NCBI GenBank assembly: GCA_036365145.1
Contig: JAEOAD010000040.1
Span: 12,712,501 to 12,776,500, forward strand
Reading direction: 5' to 3'
Length of the DNA stretch: 64,000 nucleotides
Source of the DNA: Orientallactaga sibirica
Taxonomy: Eukaryota; Chordata; Mammalia; Rodentia; Dipodidae
Shown: positions 59,101-64,000 of the stretch, piece by piece
Layout: every line of letters begins with the position of its first letter
Position numbering within the stretch: the first letter of the stretch is position 1
Notes under the pieces: model-generated
Database searches by the model: none
Told to the model about the DNA's origin: nothing
What the model saw: the letters and a program-made list of their open reading frames with translations, nothing else
Position numbers and translations under genes: made by a program

Positions 59101-61272
59101 ATAGTATTCCATGTGCAAGGCTGTGGGTTAATCCCCAGCACAGCCAGGAGGGTTAACACAAGACAAAACTTTTAAGTTAACCAAGTAGATAGATTCAGTA
59201 TCATGGGAAGTCTGCTATTTGTTAACCACAGCAAAACTGGTGTGTGTTCTGTCCTCTTTGCAGATGAAGAAGTGTGTCTGGAAGTTACAGTGTGGAGGAG
59301 CAGTCTTTTCCTCTCCTTGTCTGAGCCTCACCCCACATCATTTGTACTGTGCTACACTGGGAGGGCTGCTACTGGCTGTGAATCCTGTGAGCATAAAATA
59401 ATACGTTGATCTTTTTACCCACCTTCAATTTTATATTTTGCTTTGGCCTTTGACATTTGAATTGTTTCCAGTTAAATGTAACTCACATGCTGCTGAGCCA
59501 GAATTCACTTATGATCATTGCCATTGTCTGGAAAGCTGAGAAGGATCTGAATACCGATATGCCTGTTTTCTTTTTTTTTTTTTTTTTTTTTTTTTTGGTT
59601 TTTGAGAGTCTCACTCTGGCCCATGACCTGAATTAACTATGTAGTCTCAGGGTGGCCTCGAACTCTATCCTCCTACCTCTTTAAGTTTGTTTCTAACTGC
59701 TCCTGTTTTCTTTTTAATTTGTTTCTAACTGTATTGACAGGAATTTTTCAATCATATTAACGTCTTGCCCATTGTAACAACAGATCTTACTATTTTTTCA
59801 TATTTTAAATTCTTATTTCTTTTTCTTTGTAAGGCTAGGTGTTATGTACTAGGGTTTTGTTTGTTTTTATGCTGGTTGTCTTGTAAGTGTTCTGTCCCGC
59901 TCTAGTAGTGCTGGTTAATTTCATAGCTGTGTACACGTGTGCTGGTCTCACCTGTAATGATGAGTAGAAAGTGTGTGTCGTCCATCTGCTTAGATAAGCA
60001 TCACTTCTGCCTCTGCAAGATGACTTGTTTGCTTTTAAAAGGGCAATTGATTCATAGAATGATTTTAAATGCTGTGATTTGCTTTTTTTTTTTTTTTCCA
60101 ATGACAGGCTACTGGGAACACAGTTTGGAAACATGCCTGTAGAAAACCACTCTTCTCTTCCCCTCGGTGTTGCCAGCAGTATGTTTGTATTGGCTGCGTA
60201 GATGGCAGTTTTCTCTGTTTTTCTCACTTAGGAGAGCAGGTAAAAAGTTCTTGTTCTGTTCTGTTCTCTTACCCTCCCCCCACACCCTGGAGCCTGACCT
60301 CGGGCTGTGCACCACCAGGAAGGGTCTGTATTGAGACCGCATGTGCATGCACACATGCACATCCCCAGCCCTTGCTTGGTTCTTTCTAAAGGCCCAGGTA
60401 GAGATGGCTGCCTACATAGAGTTGAAGCATATTACTCAGTGCTGTGCGTTGAGATCAGTTCCATTTGGATGGTCAGGTCATGGTTTTTTTTTTTTTTTTT
60501 TTTTTGTGAATAATGCTATAGTAGACTTAAACTATTTCTAGCCAAATATTCTTATTTTTTTTTGCCATCTCCCAAAGTTTTTAAAATCTTGACTAGTTTT
60601 TACCCAATTTTAATACTCCTTATGTAGAAGCTATAAATCCCTAGCCCTGCTCCTAGCATGAACCCCACATCTGTTGTGTAATCAAAAACCCATTGTGTGG
60701 AAGTCCCATTCCTGACTGACAGGTAGGCTTCTTTGGGTCAGATTTGCTCTGTTTTGGGAACACAATTTCCACTTCTGTAAGTGACTGCCATTTACACAGG
60801 CTGTGTCCTAGATTTGGGGAATTATTCCGGGACGTTTTAAGTCACTAACTCAACAGGCTAGCCCTTTGGTGGTGGGAGTTACTCGATGCTTTCATTCTAT
60901 GTCCACTCCTCATGGCTAGCAGCTCTTTGCTCTGGTATAATTGCTTTGTGATGAAATCATTTTCATATTCACTCAATATTTTTGTTGCAAAGAACTTGGA
61001 ACCTAGTCTTACCTTTAGATTCCTTAGAAGAAGCACACTGTTATCATTATTCTATTTTTTTCTTTTTCTTTCTTTCTTTCTTTCTTTCTTTTTTTCTTTT
61101 TTTTTTTTTTTGAGGTAGGGTCTCGCTCTAGCCCAGGCTGACCTGGAATTCACTATGTAGTCTTAGGGTGGCCTTGAACTTATGGCAATCCTCCTACCTT
61201 TGCCTTCCCAGTGCTGGGATTAAAAGTGTGTGCCATCCTGCCTGGTTCATTATTCTATTTTTTAAAAAGTTT

Positions 61273-61323
<51 letters not shown>

Positions 61324-62037
61324 TGAGAATCAGAGAGGGAGAGACAGACAGACAGAGAGAATGGGCATGCCAGGGCCTCCAGCGCTGCAATCAAACTCCA
61401 GACACATGCACCACCTTGTGCATCTGGCTTATGTGGGTCCTGGGGAATTGAACCTGGGTCCTTTGGCTTTGCAAGCAATCTAAGCCATCTCTCCTCATTA
61501 TTCTATTTTTTTAAAATATTTATTTGCAAGCAGGGAGAGAGATAGAAGAGAGAGAGAGAGAATGGGTACACCAGCTCCTCCAGACATTGCAAACAAACTC
61601 CAGATGCATGTGTTACTTTGTGCATCTGGCTCCATGTGGGTCCTGGGAAATTGAACCTGGGTTGTTTGGCTTTGCAGGTAAGTTCCTTAACTGCTGAGCC
61701 ATCCCTCCAGCCATTATTATTCTATTTTTTAAGCCATAAAAAAAATGGAAAAAAATTTTTTTTTGCCTGTAGCCCATGCTGGTGGAGAAGTGGAGATCCT
61801 TCTCCTGCCTATACTCCTAAGTCCTGGTATTAGAGTGTGTGCTAGCATGCCTGGTAGAACAAGTCAGCAAATACAGATTTTGTGAATATACCCACAGTAT
61901 TTTTGTCTTTTCATTATGCTTCATTTACTATCTCCTTCCTTCCTTTCTCTCTTTCTTCTTTCTTTCCTCCTTCTTTCCTTCCTTCCTTGTTTCTTCTCCC
62001 TCCCTCCCTCCCTCCCTCTCTCCCTTCCTTCCTTCCT

Positions 62038-62077
<40 letters not shown>

Positions 62078-63646
62078 TCCTTTCTTTCTTTCTTTCTGTG
62101 CTGGAATCAAATCCAGGGTCTTTCTGCAACTGAGCCTTAGCACCTCTTTTTTGTTTTTTCTTTTTCCTTTTGTTTTGAGACAGGGTTTTATAGAGTTACC
62201 CTGGCAGGCCTTGAACTCTTGATCCTCTTGCCTCAGGCTCCTGAGCAGCTGGAATTATAGTCCTGTGCCACCAGGCCCTGTTTACTTTGCATTTGGAAAT
62301 ACTGAGGTTTTTCATCAAAATATTGGCAAATTTTATCTGAAAGCAAATAGTGTATAGCCTCAGGGCAGTCACACTACTCAATAAATATTTGTTTAAAGCT
62401 TCCTACATTTGGAGAATAAAATAGAATTTTATTTATTTAATTTTTTTTTTTATTTATTTAACAGCAACAGAGAGAGAAAGAGGCAGATAGATAGAGAATG
62501 GGCATGCCAAGGCCTCCAACCACTGCAAACAAACTCCAGATGCATGGGCCACCTTGTGCATCTGGTTTACGTGGGTCCTGGGAATTGAGCCTCGAACCAG
62601 GGTCCTTAGCCTTCACAGGCAAGCACTTAACCACTAAGCCATCTCTCCAGCCCTGACTTTTTTTTATAGGGCTTAGATGGAACTCAGGGCTTCAGGTATG
62701 GTAGGCAGCTATTCTAGCACTGAGCTCCATCCTGTCTGAGATGAAGTTTTAATAAAATACATTGAAAACCCAGTGCAGTTTTATCTTTGAACTGTCTCTG
62801 AACGTAGCAGTAATAACTCTCAAGTGGGTTCAAAATTAATTTTGCTTCACAATATTATGCATAATAGTGAATTATGTAATAAGTATTGTATTGGCCTGGA
62901 TTTTACCACTGGAGCAGAGGTCTGGGATGAAGACGCTACTTTTCAGACAGTCGTTTTCTGTATGTGGAGTCACAATAGCCAAGTCTCTTCCAGTTGTTTT
63001 AAGAAGCCCTGTAGAGCCTTAAGGAAGCATTATTGCCATCAGATGGATAATAATTATAATATTATTACTTTTTTGGGGGGGTTTGTGAAGTAGGGTCTTG
63101 TTCTAGCCCAGGCTGACCTGGAATTTACTATGTAGTCTCAGGGTGGCCTCGAACTCACAGCAATCCTCCTACCTCTGCCTTAGTGAGTGCTGGGATTAAA
63201 GGTGTGCACCTCCACGCCCAGCTTTCGATGAGTTATTTTATTCTTTTCTTTGAAAGGTGTGGCAGTTCACTGCTGGTGGGCCAATTTTTTCATCCCCGTG
63301 CATCTCAGCGTTGGAACAGGAAGTGTTCTTTGGTTGCCATGACTGCTTCATCTACTGCTGTAGCATGGAAGGTCTCCTCCGGTGGAAATTTGAAACCACG
63401 TCAAGGGTGTATGCAACACCGTTTGCTTTCCACAGTCACAGCCACAGCGCTCAAGCATTGCTGGCAGTGGCATCTACTGACGGCAAACTGTGGGTCTTGG
63501 AGTCTCAGAGTGGACAGCTGCAAGGTGTGCATGAGCTTCCAGGAGAAGTCTTCTCCTCGCCTGTGGTCTGGGAATCAACGCTCGTCATTGGGTGTAGAAA
63601 TAACTACGTTTATTGTCTGGATTTATTGCATGGCAATCAAAACTAG
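33600..63646 (+). CDS. AASDH: AASDH, adenylation-carrier-PQQ propeller protein (14 coding exons)
   Basis: Exons 2-15 join without a frame break into 1085 residues (human about 1098, from memory). Residues 1 to about 545 are an acyl/aminoacyl adenylation domain: TSGTTGTPK at 197-205, YGVTE at 343-347, TGD at 425-427, and the conserved catalytic lysine K526 in SHGKID. Residues about 560-640 are a carrier domain with LNSGGDS, where Ser588 would hold phosphopantetheine. A variable linker follows to about 730. Residues about 735-1085 are PQQ-type beta-propeller repeats (VYVGSHSH, VYVLTSNTGEKYW, LAVNPATGN, YCLDL). This resembles fungal Lys2 and NRPS modules, but with a propeller in place of a reductase. 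It was first proposed as an aminoadipate-semialdehyde enzyme; a role in lysine breakdown is unproven. The start is chosen from the match to human MTLQEL. Confidence 0.97.
33955..34735 (-). repeat. Antisense B2-like, B1 scrap, L1 end and B3-like
   Basis: B2-like at 33955-34140, B1 scrap at 34140-34235, L1 3' end at 34315-34385 (TTATTGACAACTTC) and a B3-like element at 34430-34735, all antisense. Confidence 0.7.
34905..36220. repeat. SINE cluster in AASDH intron 2
   Basis: Antisense B2-like at 34908-35158, sense B2-like at 35185-35395 and sense B1 at 35630-35775. The B1 has a long A, AAG and GAAA tail to 35860. An antisense B2-like copy is at 35905-36105 and an antisense ID-like element at 36135-36220. 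Confidence 0.82.
36383..36503 (+). CDS. AASDH: AASDH exon 3
   Basis: It reads ILQVPAAYAPIDPDSPPSLS to LIEKKLMN after one base of the split glycine. It has the acceptor TTCTTCAG and the donor GTAAGT. YAPIDPDSP is the usual adenylation-domain motif following the AYVP core. The short exon has no initiator methionine near its 5' end. Confidence 0.95.
36510..37000. other. AASDH intron 3, non-repeat stretch with a partial internal repeat
   Basis: The phrase TTGGTTTCTAAATCCAC-type and ACATTTTGGGCTGAGT occurs twice (about 36594-36660 and 36717-36785), so a diverged local duplication of about 125 bases is likely. No gene is seen. Confidence 0.5.
37000..38036. repeat. SINE pieces and GATA/GAAA microsatellite in AASDH intron 3
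   Basis: Antisense B1 at 37008-37108, B2-like and B1 scraps at 37358-37460, and an antisense B2-like copy at 37480-37720. That copy carries GATA (37504-37540) then GAAA (37541-37584) runs. Another antisense B2-like copy is at 37835-38035. AT-rich sequence fills 37130-37350. Confidence 0.78.
38075..38388 (+). CDS. AASDH: AASDH exon 4 (ATP-binding P-loop)
   Basis: It begins KFTSSYETLLNYD just after GAGCAG and ends VPNIQHF plus CG of a split arginine (donor GTAAGT). It carries LAYVLHTSGTTGTPK, the AMP-binding signature. The acidic, polar segment at about residues 157-187 is an expected variable insert. Confidence 0.97.
38400..39050. repeat. B2-like, B1-like, (GT)n, ID-like
   Basis: An antisense B2-like copy is at 38402-38610, starting just after the AASDH exon 4 donor. 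A diverged sense B1-like is at 38660-38775, a GT run at 38940-38981 and an antisense ID-like at 38984-39050. Confidence 0.7.
39060..39480. other. AASDH intron 4, non-repeat stretch
   Basis: I recognise nothing in this AT-rich intronic sequence. Confidence 0.5.
39495..40437 (-). repeat. Five antisense SINEs in series
   Basis: B2-like at 39500-39672, B2-like at 39705-39897, B1 at 39900-40025, B2-like at 40050-40265 and B1 at 40280-40435. Confidence 0.87.
40850..41053 (-). repeat. (TTTA)n and antisense B2-like SINE
   Basis: About 12 TTTA units at 40853-40903 are the reversed tail of the B2-like element, which ends AGCCATACCTCCAGCCC. Confidence 0.85.
41140..41265 (+). repeat. B1 SINE, head-truncated
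   Basis: It begins at TTTAAGCCCAGCACTCGGG and keeps the rest of B1 with an AATAAAATAA tail. Confidence 0.8.
41288..41613. repeat. Fold-back B2-like SINE and a further antisense copy
   Basis: A sense head (from 41289) is followed by the antisense of the same head, ending at 41507. This gives an inverted repeat with arms of about 90 bases and a spacer of about 45. Another antisense B2-like piece is at 41515-41613. Confidence 0.8.
41690..42705 (-). repeat. Antisense B2-like, B1, B3-like, B2-like, B1
   Basis: A diverged B2-like copy is at 41690-41836. B1 is at 41930-42075 after a T tract, and a B3-like relic at 42105-42330. B2-like is at 42350-42570 and B1 at 42580-42705, shortly before AASDH exon 5. 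Confidence 0.72.
42855..43047 (+). CDS. AASDH: AASDH exon 5
   Basis: It reads VLFDITQEDVLFLASPLTFD to VTVLQ, with the acceptor GTTTTAG and the donor GTACAT. SPLTFDPSVVEIF corresponds to the A4-region substrate-pocket motif of adenylation domains. Confidence 0.96.
43075..43318 (-). repeat. Antisense B2-like SINE with (ATT)n
   Basis: An ATT run at 43077-43096 leads into an antisense B2-like body ending CTAAGCCATCTCTCCAACC. Confidence 0.82.
43320..43720. other. AASDH intron 5, non-repeat stretch
   Basis: AT-rich with a faint B1-like scrap at about 43640-43715 (CAAGCCCAGCCTCTGC, CAAGACCAGCCTGG). Nothing coding is seen. Confidence 0.45.
43725..45055. repeat. SINE cluster in AASDH intron 5
   Basis: Sense B1 at 43805-43945 lies inside an older composite SINE (43725-44170). 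A diverged antisense B2-like is at 44255-44406 and an antisense B1 at 44440-44530. A sense B1-like is at 44540-44675 and a sense B1 at 44678-44820. A B4-like composite is at 44878-45050. Confidence 0.68.
45183..45500 (+). mobile_element. Old MaLR-type LTR relic
   Basis: TGGTCTGGGTGTTTGTGACC, ATCTAATCCCCAGCGTGCTG, CCACTGGGAGGTGTC, CTGTGAGGACGCAGC and TTTTATTTTAGCAACCTG follow the order of a MaLR LTR. It is non-coding. Confidence 0.65.
45585..45790 (+). repeat. B2-like SINE with (AAAT)n tail
   Basis: A sense copy starts GGGCTGCGGAGATGGGTCAG; the AAAT tail covers 45750-45790. Confidence 0.83.
45950..46665. repeat. ID-like scraps around AASDH exon 6
   Basis: A sense ID-like head is at 45953-46005 and an antisense ID-like element at 46575-46665. 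The DNA between them is exon 6 and its flanks. Confidence 0.5.
46248..46489 (+). CDS. AASDH: AASDH exon 6
   Basis: It reads ATPTLLRRFGYQLIRS to RIPEETLNSTL, then AA of a split lysine; the donor is GTAAGG. It holds LALGGEAFP and IYGVTEVSSWA, which are adenylation motifs. YGVTE replaces the common YGPTE. Confidence 0.96.
46695..46926 (+). repeat. Tandem duplication, two 118-base copies
   Basis: GACCATTTTAGAAGC at 46695 and GATCATTTTAGAAGC at 46813 begin two near-identical copies that both end GTTACAAATGGTGATCA. It lies in AASDH intron 6 and matches no SINE. Confidence 0.85.
47081..47187 (+). CDS. AASDH: AASDH exon 7
   Basis: It reads CELSVPLGHPLLGTVVEVRD to GTGQVFL plus the first base of glycine. 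The acceptor CTTATAG is good. The donor GTTGTC at 47188 is poor, but no other site joins to exon 8 in frame. Confidence 0.92.
47378..47970. repeat. B2-like SINEs in AASDH intron 7
   Basis: A sense copy is at 47378-47570 and an antisense copy at 47750-47970, with AT-rich DNA between them. Confidence 0.87.
48092..48264 (+). CDS. AASDH: AASDH exon 8
   Basis: It completes the split glycine, then reads GKNRVCFLGDEM to KRLNMKLVQQ. It carries ATGDF (ribose-binding aspartate) and FLGRQDSQIKRHG (hinge and A8 motif). The acceptor is TTGAAAG and the donor GTGAGA. Confidence 0.96.
48390..49072. repeat. B1-like and antisense B2-like SINEs in AASDH intron 8
   Basis: Diverged B1-like on + at 48395-48500, antisense B2-like at 48560-48740, antisense B1-like at 48745-48860 and a clear antisense B2-like at 48875-49072. 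Confidence 0.72.
49342..49534 (+). CDS. AASDH: AASDH exon 9
   Basis: It reads VAEELQLVDSCAVTWYNQET to IDTLPFTSH plus one base of glycine. The acceptor is TCTTACAG and the donor GTAAAA. It is the small C-terminal lobe of the adenylation domain. Confidence 0.96.
49665..49940 (+). repeat. MIR scrap and B2-like SINE
   Basis: CCCATTTACAGATGAGGAAA at about 49719 is the MIR core signature. A diverged sense B2-like copy follows at 49760-49940. Confidence 0.65.
49975..50305. repeat. LTR-like scrap, (TTTA)n, antisense B2-like
   Basis: GTGTATTAGTTATGTTTGTG and following resembles an old rodent LTR start (weak). A TTTA run is at 50092-50140 and an antisense B2-like body at 50141-50305. Confidence 0.6.
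50385..51200 (-). repeat. Antisense B2-like, B1, ID-like, B2-like
   Basis: Copies lie at 50390-50595, 50612-50780, 50918-50998 and 51010-51195, the last about 55 bases before AASDH exon 10. Confidence 0.78.
51252..51367 (+). CDS. AASDH: AASDH exon 10 (conserved catalytic lysine)
   Basis: It completes the glycine of SHGKID and reads KIDVSQLNKIYLDYQNSKPE to KLQYLWK. The lysine after the glycine is the conserved A10 residue. The acceptor is ATATTAAG and the donor GTACAA. It falls below the size of most ORF searches. Confidence 0.95.
51450..52240. repeat. B1, antisense B2-like, B1 in AASDH intron 10
   Basis: Sense B1 at 51452-51600, antisense B2-like at 51858-52052 and a diverged sense B1 at 52085-52225. 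Confidence 0.83.
52590..52748 (-). repeat. Antisense B1
   Basis: A T tract, then a B1 body ending TGTGTGCCACCACGTCTGGC, about 55 bases before AASDH exon 11. The stretch 52240-52590 is AT-rich and unremarkable. Confidence 0.85.
52805..53564 (+). CDS. AASDH: AASDH exon 11 (carrier domain, linker, first propeller repeat)
   Basis: This largest coding exon follows the acceptor CATCCCTAG and ends with the donor GTAAGT. LFLNSGGDSFKA gives the phosphopantetheine serine at 52877-52879. The basic segment ATKRKRRDDD and a polar linker follow. The propeller then begins with VRWRSDTGKCVDASPLVV and VYVGSHSHTVKAID. The linker looks a few residues shorter than human as I remember it. Confidence 0.97.
53695..53800 (+). 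repeat. MIR relic
   Basis: GCTCTCTGACCTTGTCATTT and CAGTATTCTCACGGGTGAAA follow the MIR order (CTGTGTGACCTTGGGC, then CTCATCTGTAAAATGGGG). Confidence 0.5.
53800..54290. other. AASDH intron 11, non-repeat stretch
   Basis: No gene or named repeat is recognised. Confidence 0.45.
54300..54620. repeat. Antisense B2-like SINE and MIR tail
   Basis: A B2-like copy at 54305-54498 ends AAGCCATCTCTCCAGTCC. A MIR-like tail (CATTACCTGGCACAAACAAA) is at about 54545-54615. Confidence 0.7.
55000..55820. repeat. B2-like scrap, MIR relics, B1-like
   Basis: A B2-like head is at 55005-55035. MIR-like segments are at 55229-55345 (GAGCTCTAGACTCAGAGCTT, GATCTGCCACATGGTAACTG) and 55440-55620. A diverged B1-like end is at 55735-55815. 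Confidence 0.5.
56028..56191 (+). CDS. AASDH: AASDH exon 12
   Basis: It reads (G)CYDGLVYVLTSNTGEKYW to HDQHVYALDLY, with the acceptor CCCTATAG and the donor GTAAGA. These are two blades of the PQQ-like propeller with the G-x-Y-V-L-x-x-x-T-G pattern. Confidence 0.96.
56370..56935 (+). repeat. B1 and B2-like SINEs in AASDH intron 12
   Basis: A sense B1 is at 56372-56530. A sense B2-like copy is at 56735-56935. Confidence 0.87.
57116..58004 (+). repeat. Minisatellite, about 34-base unit, with scrambled inserts
   Basis: The unit is roughly GGTGTGAGTGGTGGGGTTAT plus ACCTGTAATCTGCT and occurs more than 20 times, many complete and many cut short. Between units are fragments such as GAGAAATTTTACCTTATC and TAAGATAAATTGC, which resemble DNA just downstream (58145-58325). 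It lies in AASDH intron 12. Confidence 0.88.
58170..58800. repeat. Antisense B1 and two sense B2-like SINEs
   Basis: B1 part at 58185-58298. B2-like at 58318-58478 with a TA run at 58478-58520. B2-like at 58573-58785. Confidence 0.8.
58980..59150. repeat. B1-like and ID-like scraps
   Basis: GGTGATGGATGCCTGAGACC and a GCACTCGGGAGTCAG stretch resemble B1. GTGGGTTAATCCCCAGCAC resembles an ID tail. Both are diverged. Confidence 0.4.
59264..59386 (+). CDS. AASDH: AASDH exon 13
   Basis: Forty-one whole codons run from MKKCVWKLQCGGAVFSSPC to LLLAVNP. The acceptor is CTTTGCAG and the donor GTGAGC. It is a propeller blade; FSSPCLSL recurs in later blades. Confidence 0.95.
59572..59690 (-). repeat. 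Antisense B1 with internal losses
   Basis: After a 30-base T tract the B1 body lacks several short blocks and stops before its usual head. The flank CTGTTTTCTTTTT occurs on both sides, consistent with a target-site duplication. Confidence 0.65.
60108..60239 (+). CDS. AASDH: AASDH exon 14
   Basis: Forty-four whole codons run from ATGNTVWKHACRKPLFSSP to FLCFSHLGEQ. The acceptor is ATGACAG after a long T tract, and the donor is GTAAAA. It is a propeller blade. Confidence 0.95.
60245..61060. other. AASDH intron 14, mostly non-repeat
   Basis: Only a T tract at 60485-60505 stands out. No gene is recognised. Confidence 0.45.
61066..61715 (-). repeat. (TTTC)n, antisense B1, (TTTA)n, two antisense B2-like
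   Basis: A TTTC run is at 61068-61090 and B1 at 61100-61245. A TTTA run at 61272-61323 leads into a B2-like element to 61495. A second B2-like copy is at 61515-61712. Confidence 0.85.
61760..62280. repeat. B1-like scraps around a CCTT/CTTT tract
   Basis: A pyrimidine-only tract of TTCC, CCCT and TTTC units covers about 61935-62096. Diverged antisense B1-like pieces flank it (61765-61855 and 62170-62275). Confidence 0.75.
62435..62740 (-). repeat. Antisense B2-like and ID-like
   Basis: B2-like at 62440-62655. An ID-like head read backwards at about 62675-62740. Confidence 0.75.
63070..63225 (-). repeat. Antisense B1 just before AASDH exon 15
   Basis: It ends GTGTGCACCTCCACGCCCAGC at 63223, only about 30 bases upstream of the exon 15 acceptor. 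Confidence 0.85.
63257..63646 (+). CDS. AASDH: AASDH exon 15 and stop codon
   Basis: It reads VWQFTAGGPIFSSPC to YVYCLDLLHGNQN, with TAG at 63644-63646. The acceptor is TTTGAAAG. It contains the last propeller blades, including a histidine/serine-rich loop FHSHSHSAQ. Confidence 0.97.
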   Translation: MWQFTAGGPIFSSPCISALEQEVFFGCHDCFIYCCSMEGLLRWKFETTSRVYATPFAFHSHSHSAQALLAVASTDGKLWVLESQSGQLQGVHELPGEVFSSPVVWESTLVIGCRNNYVYCLDLLHGNQN

Positions 63647-63745
63647 TGAAGTATGGTCTCTAAGTATATATTTATGAGCCGTTTAAAGATGTTTTACCAC
63701 TATAAAATCATGTGGAGAGTTTTATATTAAAGATAATATTTTGGT
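63647..63745 (+). other. AASDH: AASDH 3' UTR with ATTAAA poly(A) signal
   Basis: A variant poly(A) signal ATTAAA lies at 63726-63731, 80 bases after the stop codon. An antisense B2-like SINE starts at about 63770, so a short 3' UTR is likely. The cleavage site is not proven. Confidence 0.55.
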
Positions 63746-63767
63746 TAAGAAATTTGTCTTCTATATA

Positions 63768-63990
63768 TTTTTTAATATTTTATTTATTTATTTATTTATC
63801 TATTTATGAGAGGGAAAGAGGCTGAGAGAGAGAGAGAATGGGTGCACCAGGGCTTCCAGCCACTGCAAACAAACTCCAGATGCATGCACCACCTTGTGCA
63901 TCTGGCTTACATGGGTCCTGGGGAGTCGAACCAAGGTCCTTTGGCTTTGCAGGCAAGCGCTTTAACCACTAAGCCATCTCTCCAGCCCTG
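63768..63990 (-). repeat. Antisense B2-like SINE after AASDH
   Basis: A TTTA run at 63778-63806 and a B2-like body end CTAAGCCATCTCTCCAGCCC at 63988. Confidence 0.88.
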
Positions 63991-64000
63991 TCTTCTATAT

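Noticed and set aside
61914..62143. Long Lys-Glu-Arg or Phe-Leu-Ser rich frames
   Set aside because: They are translations of the CCTT/CTTT pyrimidine microsatellite on both strands.

Overview
This is a stretch of mammalian nuclear DNA, almost certainly rodent. It has split genes with GT-AG introns and no operon-like gene packing. It is crowded with short retroposons: 7SL-derived B1-type SINEs, tRNA-derived B2-like SINEs (5' part close to mouse B2, with an unusual 3' body ending in CTCTCT and AAATAA), a few B3-like and ID-like elements, old MIR and MaLR/ERVL LTR relics, and L1 3' ends. The B2-like 3' body is not the mouse or rat version. A jerboa-like (Dipodoidea) rodent is my best guess, from memory of SINE families only.

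Two neighbouring genes lie on the + strand. PPAT (amidophosphoribosyltransferase, first step of de novo purine synthesis) fills the left part: coding exons 2 to 11 are at 6538-24518. Exon 1, with the propeptide and catalytic cysteine, must lie left of the window. All splice phases join and give 473 codons after the split arginine codon. AASDH (ACSF4/U26-type protein: adenylation domain, carrier domain, PQQ-like beta-propeller) fills the right part. A CpG-island promoter is at about 30.69-31.06 kb, the start codon is at 33600, and 14 coding exons run to the stop at 63644-63646, giving a 1085-residue protein with no break. The PPAT-AASDH order and orientation match the human 4q12 locus as I recall it.

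Layout: 1-6537 is PPAT intron 1 (repeats plus an antisense Myb/SANT-like reading frame at about 948-1400). 6538-24518 holds the PPAT exons. 24519 to about 26.3 kb is PPAT 3' UTR and flank. About 26.3-30.69 kb is intergenic, with an ERVL-type LTR relic and SINEs. About 30.69-63.75 kb is AASDH. The long introns are mostly SINE clusters and simple repeats. They also hold a 34-bp minisatellite with scrambled inserts (57116-58004), a fold-back SINE (41288-41507) and a 118-bp tandem duplication (46695-46926).

The two enzymes are not known to share a pathway; they are chromosomal neighbours. I found no CRISPR, operon, phage or other discrete new system. The best candidate for something undescribed is the intact trihelix Myb/SANT-like frame antisense to PPAT intron 1, which has splice-like borders.
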